Shown piece by piece: positions 9,114 to 17,962 of a stretch of 64,000 nt of DNA; the stretch's first letter is position 1; the number at the start of each line of letters is the position of its first letter. The position numbers and the translations under genes were made by a program. The stretch comes from Anaspis maculata (Eukaryota; Arthropoda; Insecta; Coleoptera; Scraptiidae), in NCBI GenBank assembly GCA_949128115.1, contig OX421967.1, positions 59,594,855 to 59,658,854 of the forward strand, given 5' to 3'. The notes beneath the pieces are model-generated. The model made no database searches. It was not told the origin of the DNA and worked only from the letters and a program-made list of their open reading frames with translations.

Positions 9114-9350
9114 ATGGCGCAAGGTGAAGTCGACCCAACTTTCAGCATTGTCCTTGGATATTTGAAATTGTTACAAGATGACATATTCGATCCGCTCGAT
9201 TCTGTTCTGACAAGGAACAATCTCAGAATATTCTCGCGACAACTGACGGAAGCTCTGGAGGAGATGACTGTGTCAGACAACACTGGGTCTTTGAGGGAGG
9301 TTCTGGAACCCGAGCTGGAACCAGTACAACGAATTCGGCCTCCGGGTTGA
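9114..9350 (+). CDS. Mini-H2A-like protein, copy 19
   Basis: Intact; L63V. Matches copy 16, including the altered E-box. Confidence 0.75.
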   Translation: MAQGEVDPTFSIVLGYLKLLQDDIFDPLDSVLTRNNLRIFSRQLTEALEEMTVSDNTGSLREVLEPELEPVQRIRPPG

Positions 9351-9607
9351 TCCCGAAACCGAAAAAACCGGTTCTTTTCAGAACCAAAAATCATATAACA
9401 CAAAGAAAATGATCACAAAACGTATCAATCGAGAGAGAAATCTCGGAATAATGGGAAACTTTCGTTTCTAGGAAAAACACGGCCACGTGGATGGCCAAGT
9501 TTCACGTGTGAAGTTTTCAGACAGATCCAATTATTGTCACGCCTCACTGGTCGGACAGACAGGTATAAATACTAGGTCGAGCTGGCCACGATTCATTTGT
9601 CATTGAA

Positions 9608-9844
9608 ATGGCGCAGGGTGAAGTCGACCCAACTTTCAGCATTGTCCTTGGATATTTGAAATTGTTACAAGATGACATATTCGATCCGCTCGATTCTGTT
9701 CTGACAGGGAACAATCTCAGAATATTCTCGCGACAACTGACGGAAGCTCTGGAGGAGATGACTGTGTCAGACAACACTGGGTCTTTGAGGGAGCTTCTGG
9801 AACCCGAGCTGGAACCAGTACAACGAATTCGGCCTCCGGGTTGA
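9608..9844 (+). CDS. Mini-H2A-like protein, copy 20
   Basis: Intact; R34G. Confidence 0.75.
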   Translation: MAQGEVDPTFSIVLGYLKLLQDDIFDPLDSVLTGNNLRIFSRQLTEALEEMTVSDNTGSLRELLEPELEPVQRIRPPG

Positions 9845-10101
9845 TCCCGATACCGAAAAAACCGGTTCTTTTCAGAACCAAAAATCATATAACACAAAGA
9901 AAATGATCACAAAACGTATCAATCGAGAGAGAAATCTCGGAATTTTGGGAAACTTTCGTTTCTAGGAAAAACACGGCCACGTGGATGGCCAAGTTTCACG
10001 TGTGAAGTTTTCAGACAGATCCAATTATTGTCACGCCTCACTGGACGGACAGACAGGTATAAATACTAGGTCGAGCTGGCCACGATCCATTTGTCATTGA
10101 A

Positions 10102-10338
10102 ATGGCGCAGGGTGAAGTCGACCCAACTTTCAGCATTGTCCTTGAATATTTGAAATTGTTACAAGATGACATATTCGATCCGCTCGATTCTGTTCTGACA
10201 AGGAACAATCTCAGAATATTCTCGCGACAACTGACGGAAGCTCTGGAGGAGATGACTGTGTCAGACAACACTGGGTCTTTGAGGGAGCTTCTGGAACCCG
10301 AGCTGGAACCAGTACAACGAATTCGGCCTCCGGGTTGA
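10102..10338 (+). CDS. Mini-H2A-like protein, copy 21
   Basis: Intact; G15E. Confidence 0.75.
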   Translation: MAQGEVDPTFSIVLEYLKLLQDDIFDPLDSVLTRNNLRIFSRQLTEALEEMTVSDNTGSLRELLEPELEPVQRIRPPG

Positions 10339-10595
10339 TCCCGAAACCGAAAAAACCGGTTCTTTTCAGAACCAAAAATCATATAACACAAAGAAAATGA
10401 TCACAAAACGTATCAATCGAGAGAGAAATCTCGGAATAATGGGAAACTTTCGTTTCTAGGAAAAACACGGCCACGTGGATGGCCAAGTTTCACGTGTGAA
10501 GTTTTCAGACAGATCCAATTATTGTCACGCCTCACTGGTCGGACAGACAGGTATAAATACTAGGTCGAGCTGGCCACGATTCATTTGTCATTGAA

Positions 10596-10832
10596 ATGGC
10601 GCAAGGTGAAGTCGACCCAACTTTCAGCATTGTCCTTGGATATTTGAAATTGTTACAAGATGACATATTCGATCCGCTCGATTCTGTTCTGACAAGGAAC
10701 AATCTCAGAATATTCTCGCGACAACTGACGGAAGCTCTGGAGGAGATGACTGTGTCAGACAACACTGGGTCTTTGAGGGAGCTTCTGGAACCCGAGCTGG
10801 AACCAGTACAACGAATTCGGCCTCCGGGTTGA
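10596..10832 (+). CDS. Mini-H2A-like protein, copy 22
   Basis: Intact, majority protein. Last gene of the left arm; the next unit is cut at 10971, before its TATA box. Confidence 0.75.
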   Translation: MAQGEVDPTFSIVLGYLKLLQDDIFDPLDSVLTRNNLRIFSRQLTEALEEMTVSDNTGSLRELLEPELEPVQRIRPPG

Positions 10833-11325
10833 TCCCGAAACCGAAAAAACCGGTTCTTTTCAGAACCAAAAATCATATAACACAAAGAAAATGATCACAA
10901 AACGTATCAATCGAGAGAGAAATCTCGGAATAATGGGAAACTTTCGTTTCTAGGAAAAACACGGCCACGTGAGTAGATAATGGGGCACCTTGGAGCACCC
11001 CCACTCCTCCTCCTTTAGGCTCCGCCCCCTCATTCTGAAGCCCCGCCCACCTGTCAGATTTTGACAATTGACAGCTGTCACATTGACATTTGACACCTGT
11101 CAAATGATGGCCGCCATGACGGTTGAGGAAAGAGCGAGAAATTTGAATTTGAAATCTGACGTATGTGACAGGTGACAGCTGTCAGATTGACATTTGACAC
11201 CTGTCAGATGATGGCCGCCATGACAGTTGAGAAAAGAGCGGGAAATTTGAAATAGACAGGTGACAGGTTTTTGACAAATGGTTGATGATGGACGCCATGA
11301 CAGTTTTTGGAACTGTGCTATCTTC

Positions 11326-12000
11326 AAGCCTCCGCTAGATAGAGCTGCCTACTACAGGTTTCTAACTGTGATTTCCTCAAGCTTCCGCTAGATGGAGCCA
11401 CTGGTATAAGAGGTTTCTAACTGTGATATCCGCAAGCCTCTGATAGATGGAACCACCCGGAAGTTTGTTGTAAAAGAGCGGGAAATTTGAATTTCAAACA
11501 AAATGGTGATTCTGATAGGTACCTACAGCTAACTTGTTCACCAACGCGGGTTTTTAACTGTGGTATCCTCAAGCCGCCGCTAGATGGAACCACCTCATAT
11601 ATCTGTCCGTTTGTTGTGAATGAGTGGAAAATTCAAATTCGGTAGGCCATAGATATAGGTGACATTTGACATATGCCTAATTCAAATCTGACAGGTGACA
11701 GATGATAGCCGCCATGACATTCAGAAAAAGAGCGGGCATTTTGAAATAGACAAATGACGTAGGTGACAAATGATTGATGATGATTGCCATGACAGTTTCG
11801 TAACTGTGCTATCCTCAAGTCTCCGCTAGATAGAGTTGTCCACAAGTTCATGACTGTCAGATGATGACCGGCATGACAGTTTAGAGAAGAGCGGGAAATT
11901 TGAATTTCAAAACAGAGAGCGAGAAGTTTGAATTTGACTCTCGCTTGATGAGGCAACCGGTATTACAGATTCCTTACTGTGATACTTACTTTCAAGCCTT
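11326..12000. repeat. Iterated TIR motif (TCAAGC-CGCTAGATGGA type)
   Basis: A degenerate element, roughly TAACTGTG-TATCC-TCAAGC-CGCTAGATGGA, recurs near 11326, 11379, 11431, 11568, 11814 and 11991, with a further copy near 12983. The partner copies occur in the right TIR. It is repeated too often and too regularly to be chance. It could be iterated binding sites for the integrase or replication proteins, or an older host repeat carried in the TIR. Confidence 0.5.
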
Positions 12001-12326
12001 CGCTAGATTGAACCGCTTAATACGTCTGGCAGTTTGATTCAAATATCTTGGCGCTAAATTCAAAGATCCAAACTGCTAAAAATAGCTAGGATGTGTGGAC
12101 AAGAATTTTGAATAGTGGCAGAATTCAATAATATCGATAATATACTTGAAAAGATTTTGCCTTTATCCAAATACCTACTTACTAAGGCTTGCGTTATGAC
12201 AGATTCAAGTTCTATACATCTAAAAACAAAAAAAAAACACCTCTCTATCACACCCAGAAATTAGAATATATTTCTCACAAACTAAATGAACACTTATAAT
12301 GATACATTTTCATCATAATTGTCAAG

Positions 12327-12632
12327 TCAAATTTTGGCGATATCGATTATTGCGCACAGAGATCCGCGAATGATGATAATTTTCTTCACTTCCAGGTACA
12401 TTTTGCCTCCGTGATTTGAATTGAAGTCCTCAATTGCAGCGTTATGGAATATTTCGCGATACCGTTTTGGTAGGTTGACTAAGAAGTCACCCAAATCTGC
12501 TACAACGGTGTCTCCATACCGTGTTGGGTTTCTTGATATTTTGTAGATTTTGTAATGGGTGCCTATTTCCAAAGTTGATAGTTTAATGAACTCCTTCAAG
12601 GCACCAGCGCGGCCTAGTTCCTCGAAATTCAT
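12327..12632 (-). CDS. TIR-encoded 101-aa protein, left copy; possible OB-fold/ssDNA-binding protein
   Basis: 101 aa reading outward toward the left end; the protein is identical to the copy in the right TIR. I do not recognise a named family with certainty. After a short helix (residues 1-19) the sequence alternates beta-like strands: IGTHYKIYKISRN, then a YG turn and VVADLGDFLVNLP, then a basic KRYREIF stretch and a final hydrophobic strand. This resembles a small OB-fold nucleic-acid-binding protein, a role that would suit an element with long TIRs, but that is inference. Its location in the TIR keeps two homogenised copies per element. Confidence 0.7.
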   Translation of the reverse strand: MNFEELGRAGALKEFIKLSTLEIGTHYKIYKISRNPTRYGDTVVADLGDFLVNLPKRYREIFHNAAIEDFNSNHGGKMYLEVKKIIIIRGSLCAIIDIAKI

Positions 12633-12890
12633 AGTAGGTAAATCGAAACTTCACGATTTTGGAAAAACAAAATTAATATTAACGACGGAACTTCACAATG
12701 ACTACTGTAGTAGATCTTCTTTCAACCGAACTATTAATACCAGCACTATCTCTGCCTCATTACACACAGGCCAAAATCGTAATTCTCAATAAACCTGACT
12801 AGCTATTTTGTGTCTCTTTTTGTTTGGTGAAAAAGAATTCAAACCTTATCAAAATTTGAAGTAATGTTTTTCTGTTTCTGCATGTTTTTG

Positions 12891-12911
12891 TAGGTAGGTA
12901 GGTAGGTAGGT
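12891..12911. repeat. TAGG tetranucleotide microsatellite
   Basis: Five TAGG repeats inside the left TIR. The right TIR has the complementary tract at 20779-20799 with the same number of repeats, another sign that the two TIRs are young or homogenised. Confidence 0.9.
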
Positions 12912-13174
12912 TATATCTACTGGTTATTTAATTCAAATAAAAACGACTGAAATGTTTCGCCAATGCGGGTTTCTGTGATATCCCCAAGCCGCCGCTAGAT
13001 GGAACCAGTGTCTGTTTGTTGTAAATGAGCGGGAAACTCGAATTCGATAGATAAAGGTGACATTAAATTCGTGATTCTGCAAGTAGGTACCTACAATTAA
13101 CTTGTACACCAATGAGATATCGCAAGGACGTTTTTTGTTGCATTATAATAAAAAACGAATAAACTTTTCACATT

Positions 13175-13180
13175 TTTATT
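13175..13180 (-). terminator. Poly(A) signal for the minus-strand gene block
   Basis: TTTATT on the plus strand reads AATAAA on the minus strand, about 100 nt beyond the stop of the 169-aa gene. It would end the transcript of the last body gene. In contrast to the array genes, the element uses ordinary polyadenylation signals. Confidence 0.4.
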
Positions 13181-13280
13181 ATAAATCATCATCTATTCAG
13201 TTAGGTATTGTAGTTACAAAATAATTATTTATACTAATATACAGAGTTTACGCTGTGAAAATATGTGCAAAAGACCAACT

Positions 13281-13790
13281 TTAATTGATAGATTTGGAAA
13301 ATTTCTCCAAAATATCTAGTAATTTCAGGAGCTCATCATATTTCTCAGAAATCAAATTCCATTCACTTTTGACCAGAGAAATTTCTGGATGTAGCCCGAT
13401 AGAGAAATAAATGTCGTGAAGTTCTTGTTCTTTCCGAAATTTAACTACTTTTCGACGTCCACTTCCATCAAAGTCAATATTTATGAATGGTAGGTTTTCA
13501 GTTGCTGGTATTGGAACGGCATTGGTGTTGAGAAAACCGTCGATTTTCGTTTTGCAGCCTGATGTTTCGATATTTTTGAATACTTCCGGTGATATGAGAA
13601 GTCTTCCTCTGTTTCTTTCTTCAATGACGACACATGGAACCATTCCAACCAAACAAGGTACCAATCGCTTCGAACCACTTTTGTTTAGAGGATATTCTGT
13701 TGACAAAGCATACAAATGTTGAAGGAACTCCATGATGTTCACTATGCTATGGGTCTTGACAGAATGATGTTTTTGAAGGTTCTTTTCCAA
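13281..13790 (-). CDS. Unknown 169-aa Polinton protein downstream of the capsid gene
   Basis: Not recognised. The start could be Met1 (13790) or the internal Met20 (13733). The middle is rich in beta-like hydrophobic stretches (residues 40-70, with LVPCLVGMVPCVVIEE and GRLLISPEVF). Residues 105-118 are basic (GSGRRKVVKFRKEQ), and the last 35 residues form a likely amphipathic helix (EKYDELLKLLDILEKF). It lies 58 bp downstream of the capsid gene on the same strand, so a minor virion component or capsid accessory is possible from context only. No membrane segment is visible. Confidence 0.55.
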   Translation of the reverse strand: MEKNLQKHHSVKTHSIVNIMEFLQHLYALSTEYPLNKSGSKRLVPCLVGMVPCVVIEERNRGRLLISPEVFKNIETSGCKTKIDGFLNTNAVPIPATENLPFINIDFDGSGRRKVVKFRKEQELHDIYFSIGLHPEISLVKSEWNLISEKYDELLKLLDILEKFSKSIN

Positions 13791-13848
13791 TTTATAGGCG
13801 ATTTTCGCGTTCTAAAGTGTAGGTTTGCGCCTTCTCTAGCCGAAACGT

Positions 13849-15091
13849 TTATAGGGAGACTCTTTTTCGAACGATGCTGGTTAGTGGATTATATTCAATT
13901 ATTCGATCGTGTATTATCAGACAGTAAGCAGTTGTATCGTTGGGAAAAGCAGCGGATGCTTCAAATTCAAGCTTAACATCAACTGGACTTGTTTTTACAA
14001 CTTCTGACTGCTTTGAACAATCAATTACAATTAAAGGGGCAATATCTTTAAAATTTTCGAATGATAGAAGTGGATAGGTTACTTCATCGTTATAAAATGA
14101 TTCTCGGAATTTGTAATATAAATTGTATGGCAAAGCATAGTAATTTTTGGCGAAGTCAATATTTAAATCATCATACGGGTATGATTTAGAATTGAGAAAT
14201 AATTTAACATTGCTGATGTTGCAATGATCGAATATGCTAGTGTCTTTTTTCGCTGTATTATTTCTTCCTGTTTGGAAAGCCAGAATCACATAGCGAGGTT
14301 TCTCCATTTGAGTTGAAGTCTTGATACTCCATACTTGTTTTCGAGATGATGGTAGTACTGGATATTCAAAAAGCTCCCAACTTCGAAAACCGACTGAAAT
14401 AATTTTTTCGGTCTTCAAATATTGCATCAAATAAAGTCTCTGATGATCATCAACTCCAACATACGGAACGTTCCAAGACAATTTTGTTATCTCGATTGTT
14501 GCTTTGGGGGGCTCTTCATTTTGTACCAATACAGGTGATACATAACAATTATCCTGATTTCTGGATCTCAAAAGTATTAATTCTTGTTTAACGTTTATTA
14601 TAACTTTCCGATAATCCTCTGCAAAACCAATCAGATTGGACAGCGGTAAGCAAACACTGAAAAAGCCATTTTTCACGATGTCAAGCGAACTACTTTGTGG
14701 TCTGCACCATCCATGATGTTAATGTTTGTCATATCCCAGAGAAGAAGACACGAATGTTTTAAGAGTAGTGGTTATTCCCAGATTTCTTACTCGATCGATT
14801 TCTACACCACCGAGTTCGTATCTAATGTCATCGAACAGGAAAGCAAAAACATTATTGATCAATTTACAGGAATCCTTAGCTTTAGCACTACCATCTTCAT
14901 TTAAAAATTTTCCTTCTAAGTATGAAAAACTTTGACTAGGTAATGTGTAGATATCCTGATGTTGAAGGCTGATGCGTATCTCATCCCCCCGGTTGAAATT
15001 TATTTGCAGCATAGGGATGATGACTGTGAAACTCAATACCTTCTATTGAACTATCAGCTGCGGGTGTTTCTTCTAATTCCAACATATCCAT
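13849..15091 (-). pseudogene. Major capsid protein (double-jelly-roll type), broken by two frameshifts
   Basis: Three collinear pieces on the minus strand read as one capsid protein of the kind found in Polinton/adintovirus-like insect elements. A short N-terminal piece starts at the ATG at 15091. A middle piece covers 15036-14719, with motifs DEIRISLQHQDIYTLP and FDDIRYELGGVEIDR. The C-terminal 275-aa piece covers 14676-13849, with LIGFAEDYRKVI, KTSTQMEKPRYVILAFQT, APLIVIDCSKQ and SAAFPNDTTAYCLI. The frame is lost once around 15000, near a run of six C, and again between about 14720 and 14676. Both breaks lie inside conserved parts, so no full-length capsid could be made from this copy. Sequencing error at the homopolymer is a possible cause for the first break only. 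The family call comes from recognising the motif pattern. Confidence 0.8.
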
Positions 15092-15246
15092 CGTGATGTT
15101 ACCGTGAAATTTTATAGCCCATCAACTGCAAAAATTTTATATTTTTTGCTGTAAGCCTTGTGCTAGGCTTGCTTGTAGTATTTAGACTATGCTTTTTCTT
15201 AGATATACATCGTGATTTATATACTTTTCCAAAATTCAAACCCATG

Positions 15247-15702
15247 TTAGCAGATGTAACCTAGTAAAAATAATAAGCACAGTTGTCCGCAGATGTACGT
15301 ATTGGGTTCTTGATATTTAGTCCTATTTACAGTGATGTTAAATCCTTTCATATATCGACTCAAACTTCTTGGAGGCTTTTTGTTCCCTAAGCTGTTGAAA
15401 AACTTCACACTGTTGCCAACTTTTTTGTAACAAACCCAATGAGTACCACTTCTTCTGATAGTATCTAAGTTCAAAATTGCAAATTCGATTTTCTTAGGCT
15501 TTTTGGGGAGTGTATCGCTCATAAAAACACCTCTGAAATGTGGTATTTTGTATTTCTTTGCTAGATAAGCCAAATCTACATTTGACAATTTTCTTTTCGG
15601 TAAAAGAGATAAAAAATTGTCTACACTAATGGATAAACCAGATCCAAACCGCGGTGTTGGTATAATACGCTTTTTTCGTGAGCCTCTCGAAGGTTTTACC
15701 AT
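15247..15702 (-). CDS. Adenain-like cysteine protease (maturation protease)
   Basis: 151 aa. The catalytic pattern of the adenovirus-protease/Ulp1 clan is visible: His88 in GTHWVCY, Asn103 in FFNSLGN where Asp or Glu is usual, Gln131 as oxyanion residue in KYQEP, and Cys138 in ICGQLCLLFL. The N-terminus (residues 1-22) is basic, with RGSRKKR. In related elements this enzyme processes virion proteins; the neighbouring 398-aa protein has a GG-type sequence that could be a substrate. The chain stops 13 residues after the catalytic Cys, slightly short. It lies 47 bp downstream of the integrase stop and upstream of the capsid gene. Asn for Asp may reduce activity but is tolerated in cysteine proteases. 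Confidence 0.8.
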   Translation of the reverse strand: MVKPSRGSRKKRIIPTPRFGSGLSISVDNFLSLLPKRKLSNVDLAYLAKKYKIPHFRGVFMSDTLPKKPKKIEFAILNLDTIRRSGTHWVCYKKVGNSVKFFNSLGNKKPPRSLSRYMKGFNITVNRTKYQEPNTYICGQLCLLFLLGYIC

Positions 15703-15749
15703 GACTAGGACATAAGCAAGAATGCTGTTGAAATAAAAACACTTTCTAT

Positions 15750-16682
15750 TTATACTATATCATTTTTATTAATCCAACTATTATGCATTGTGTCAAAACC
15801 TAACCATTTAACAAGAGCTTTATTTCCTTTCAGCTTCAGAATCTTCTCAACCAGATAGTGTTTCGGATACTTGACGTGTTGAATTTCTTCCTTGTAGAAA
15901 CCTCCAGCTATATCTTTCCCAAGTGAATCTTTTAAGAGATACGTTACAGGATCTGTTCTTTTGATTTTTCTGATCTGGAATATTTCAGTACTCCATGAAG
16001 GAGTATATCCCTTAGCAAATAACGCTTTGTATTTGGAAATTCTCACATGATCTCCAACTTTATGATTTGGAAGAACTTTTGGAGGTGTATCATCATCTTT
16101 GTAAACATATTTCAACAGATATTTCTCAATACGTTTCCCTTTAACTGAAATCGGACTTCTCCCAATAGTTCTATGTTTAGTTTCATTATACTTTGATGCC
16201 AATGATTCTATGATTGTATACCATTTATAGTTTCCTTGTAGACTGAACTGCTTCCAAAGAGCGTTTTTCAGCGTTCTGTTGAATCGTTCAACGATAGAGG
16301 CCTTGAGAGTGCTATATGTTGAGTAGTGGTTGATTCTGTATCTTTTTGTGGTAGATTTGAATAATTTGTTGTAAAATTCAGTTCCATCATCAGTTTGTAG
16401 ATTTTTAGGCGCTCTTTTTCCTAGTAAGATGTTTTCAAACGCGGTTGCAACCTCTGCAGCAGATTTTTGTCTCAGTGGTCGTACCCAGGCGTACTTTGAA
16501 AAGCAATCAATCACACAGAGTAAATAGGAATATCCTCTATTTTTTCCAGCATAAAGCTTCAAGTCAATAAGATCGGCTTGCCACAAATCATCTATGCCTT
16601 TTAGTATAACTCGTCTCCTTTTGAAATTTTTTCTGGCTGGTTTATGGATTTCATCCACAATTTGCTTTTTCACAGTTGACAT
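15750..16682 (-). CDS. Polinton integrase (rve family) with C-terminal chromodomain-like segment
   Basis: 310 aa, uninterrupted. The rve catalytic core spans about residues 28-190, with the acidic triad Asp37 (WQADLIDL), Asp98 (LQTDDGTEF) and Glu132 (KASIVERFNR). A segment at about 210-260 resembles the small beta-barrel after retroviral-type cores. Residues 276-310 (YLVEKILKLKGNKALVKWLGF, then SW) match the chromodomain pattern seen in Polinton integrases. An in-frame stop lies about 30 nt upstream of the ATG, so the usual N-terminal zinc-binding part is absent or lies in an unseen exon; the TTAG just upstream could be a splice acceptor. It catalyses strand transfer of element ends. The chromodomain may direct insertion to particular chromatin, of interest given the array target. 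Confidence 0.9.
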   Translation of the reverse strand: MSTVKKQIVDEIHKPARKNFKRRRVILKGIDDLWQADLIDLKLYAGKNRGYSYLLCVIDCFSKYAWVRPLRQKSAAEVATAFENILLGKRAPKNLQTDDGTEFYNKLFKSTTKRYRINHYSTYSTLKASIVERFNRTLKNALWKQFSLQGNYKWYTIIESLASKYNETKHRTIGRSPISVKGKRIEKYLLKYVYKDDDTPPKVLPNHKVGDHVRISKYKALFAKGYTPSWSTEIFQIRKIKRTDPVTYLLKDSLGKDIAGGFYKEEIQHVKYPKHYLVEKILKLKGNKALVKWLGFDTMHNSWINKNDIV

Positions 16683-16732
16683 TGTTCTTGGAGCACATCT
16701 AGAGACAGACTAATCAAAAATACACCTGCATT

Positions 16733-17929
16733 TTATAAAATAATCCCCGATTCCCTCAAGCTCCTCTCAATACGTATAATTTCTTGTGAGTGGTCAGATG
16801 TTTTATCATAGAATAAGGTTTCTAGCTGTTCAACCAATTTATTTGCATTTATTTCTTTCACACCTCCACCAGTTTTACTTTTAGCTTTGTTCCGAGATAT
16901 CGACAATAAAGGTTCAATAACCGTTTTGTACTTTGGATTTCTCTTCACTATTTCACAAATATTTTCGGTCGAACTATAACGTTTTCGAAGCGCATTGGTC
17001 GTTTTTAAAATCGTACAATATAATTTTTTATCCGCTTCTTGAATCACTCCCAAATTAGGATCTTTCTTGAAGATCAGTTCAGCCAGGCCTGGAGTAATGT
17101 CGTAAGTTCGATCATCCACTTCTAGCTGATTTTCTTTGAAATTTATAACAGAATCTCCAAGAATATAACGTCTGTCTGAATATCTAACGCCCGACGTTGA
17201 ATCCATTGTACTGCAATCACCGCCACTTTTGAGTTTGGAGAGGTAATAGGAAACATCTAAATGTTGTTTGCGCGTGTTAGCTGCTGACGACGGTTGCTCT
17301 ATGCGTGTTTCCTTCTCTTCTCCTTCTCTACTTTGACTATTCGATTGTAACTCATTTTCATTCGATTTTGAACTTGATGTGGTAGATGTCGTTAGGTTTG
17401 CTAAGTTATACTTCATATTGCGGTAATATACAACATCCCGAGGTCGCGTCAATTTGGGTTGATTCTCCAATGTGAAGATTGCTTCCTGACTTGGTGTGGT
17501 AAAAGCTGATGCTTTCGAGGATTCTTCTTCCTCTTCTTCATCTTCTCTTTGGGGCTGACATTTAGTCTCGGAAATAAAAACTGATTCACGGTCCGATGTG
17601 GTATGTGTTGGTTTTACTGATTTATTTTTTATATTTCTGAGATGTACAACGTTCCGAGGTCGCTTCAATGTTTTCTTGTGTTGTTCTTTGCTTGTTGAAG
17701 ACGTGCATTTGGAAATTATAGGTGGTAGTGCTGATATTGATTTCTGACTATAATTAGTAGTGCTTCCCAAAATTTTGCTTAGCGGTTCTGTTATTGGTCT
17801 GTATTTCATTTTCAAAAATTCCTCATCATCTTCTCGTTTTCTTTTGATTAAATTACATTTTTCTCTTATAATATTTCTAGTGTGAATAATGTTCTGTTGT
17901 AAGTCGAGGGAAGTACTTTCCCTTTGCAT
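16733..17929 (-). CDS. DUF8207-like basic protein, putative core/virion protein
   Basis: 398 aa. Residues 1-45 are basic and helical (KRKREDDEEF). Three degenerate repeats of an arginine-rich motif follow the pattern RPRNVVHLRNIK, near residues 12-25, 90-100 and 160-172. They are separated by Ser/Thr/Glu-rich linkers likely to be disordered. Residues 246-353 form the conserved domain (GVRYSDRRYILGDS, YDITPGLAELIFKK). It matches the domain I know as DUF8207, found in insect and cnidarian virus-like elements. KTGGGVKE at about 352-359 resembles an adenain-type GG cleavage site. It lies between ATPase and integrase. Capsid or DNA-core protein is an inference. Confidence 0.7.
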   Translation of the reverse strand: MQRESTSLDLQQNIIHTRNIIREKCNLIKRKREDDEEFLKMKYRPITEPLSKILGSTTNYSQKSISALPPIISKCTSSTSKEQHKKTLKRPRNVVHLRNIKNKSVKPTHTTSDRESVFISETKCQPQREDEEEEEESSKASAFTTPSQEAIFTLENQPKLTRPRDVVYYRNMKYNLANLTTSTTSSSKSNENELQSNSQSREGEEKETRIEQPSSAANTRKQHLDVSYYLSKLKSGGDCSTMDSTSGVRYSDRRYILGDSVINFKENQLEVDDRTYDITPGLAELIFKKDPNLGVIQEADKKLYCTILKTTNALRKRYSSTENICEIVKRNPKYKTVIEPLLSISRNKAKSKTGGGVKEINANKLVEQLETLFYDKTSDHSQEIIRIERSLRESGIIL

Positions 17930-17962
17930 GACTGAAATAACACTGAGGTGTTTGCTGGAATG

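Larger units (their letters stand above)
1..10971 (+). repeat. 494-bp tandem gene array, left arm (about 22 units)
   Basis: A unit of exactly 494 bp is repeated head to tail in one orientation without spacer. Every unit contains a promoter, a 78-codon ORF and a histone-type 3' stem-loop, so the repeat is a multicopy gene rather than a satellite. The array is already in progress at base 1. Offsets from each ATG (A = 0): E-boxes -124 and -105, CCAAT -81, TATA -44, initiator -15, stop codon +234, stem-loop +256 to +271, purine element +288. Units differ by only a few substitutions each. Variants R34G and L63V are frequent here and absent from the right arm. The last unit stops at the second half of its first E-box, where the Polinton begins. 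Confidence 0.97.
10972..13098. repeat. Left TIR of the Polinton, with an extra 399 bp of outer sequence
   Basis: Bases 11371-13098 are an inverted copy of 20581-22320, with few substitutions and one small deletion near 13010. The outer part (10972-11370) has no partner at the right end. The TIR contains a 101-aa gene on the minus strand. It also has two copies of a module of about 80 bp rich in TGACA/TGTCA (about 11070-11150 and 11173-11250), and seven spaced copies of a motif around CGCTAGATGGA. A TAGG microsatellite lies at 12891-12911. Nothing else gene-like is visible in 10972-12326. Confidence 0.85.

Noticed and set aside
1..10971. CRISPR array or prokaryotic repeat
   Set aside because: Units are 494 bp without short direct repeats and unique spacers, and the promoter and 3' end signals are eukaryotic.
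1..10971. Non-coding centromeric satellite
   Set aside because: The unit keeps a 78-codon frame, TATA/Inr spacing and a perfect histone stem-loop in over 100 copies; only two copies are frameshifted. A centromeric location is not excluded, but the unit is a gene.
10873..11103. ORFs in the outer left TIR (76, 75 and 107 codons; the last mirrored at 21735)
   Set aside because: They run through TGACA-rich and CGCTAGATGGA repeats, have no recognisable domain, and the first crosses the element/array junction.
12559..12792. 77-codon plus-strand ORF, mirrored at 20897-21130
   Set aside because: Antisense shadow of the TIR 101-aa gene and its 5' flank.
13483..13976. Plus-strand ORFs opposite the 169-aa and capsid genes
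   Set aside because: Shadows of the minus-strand coding regions.
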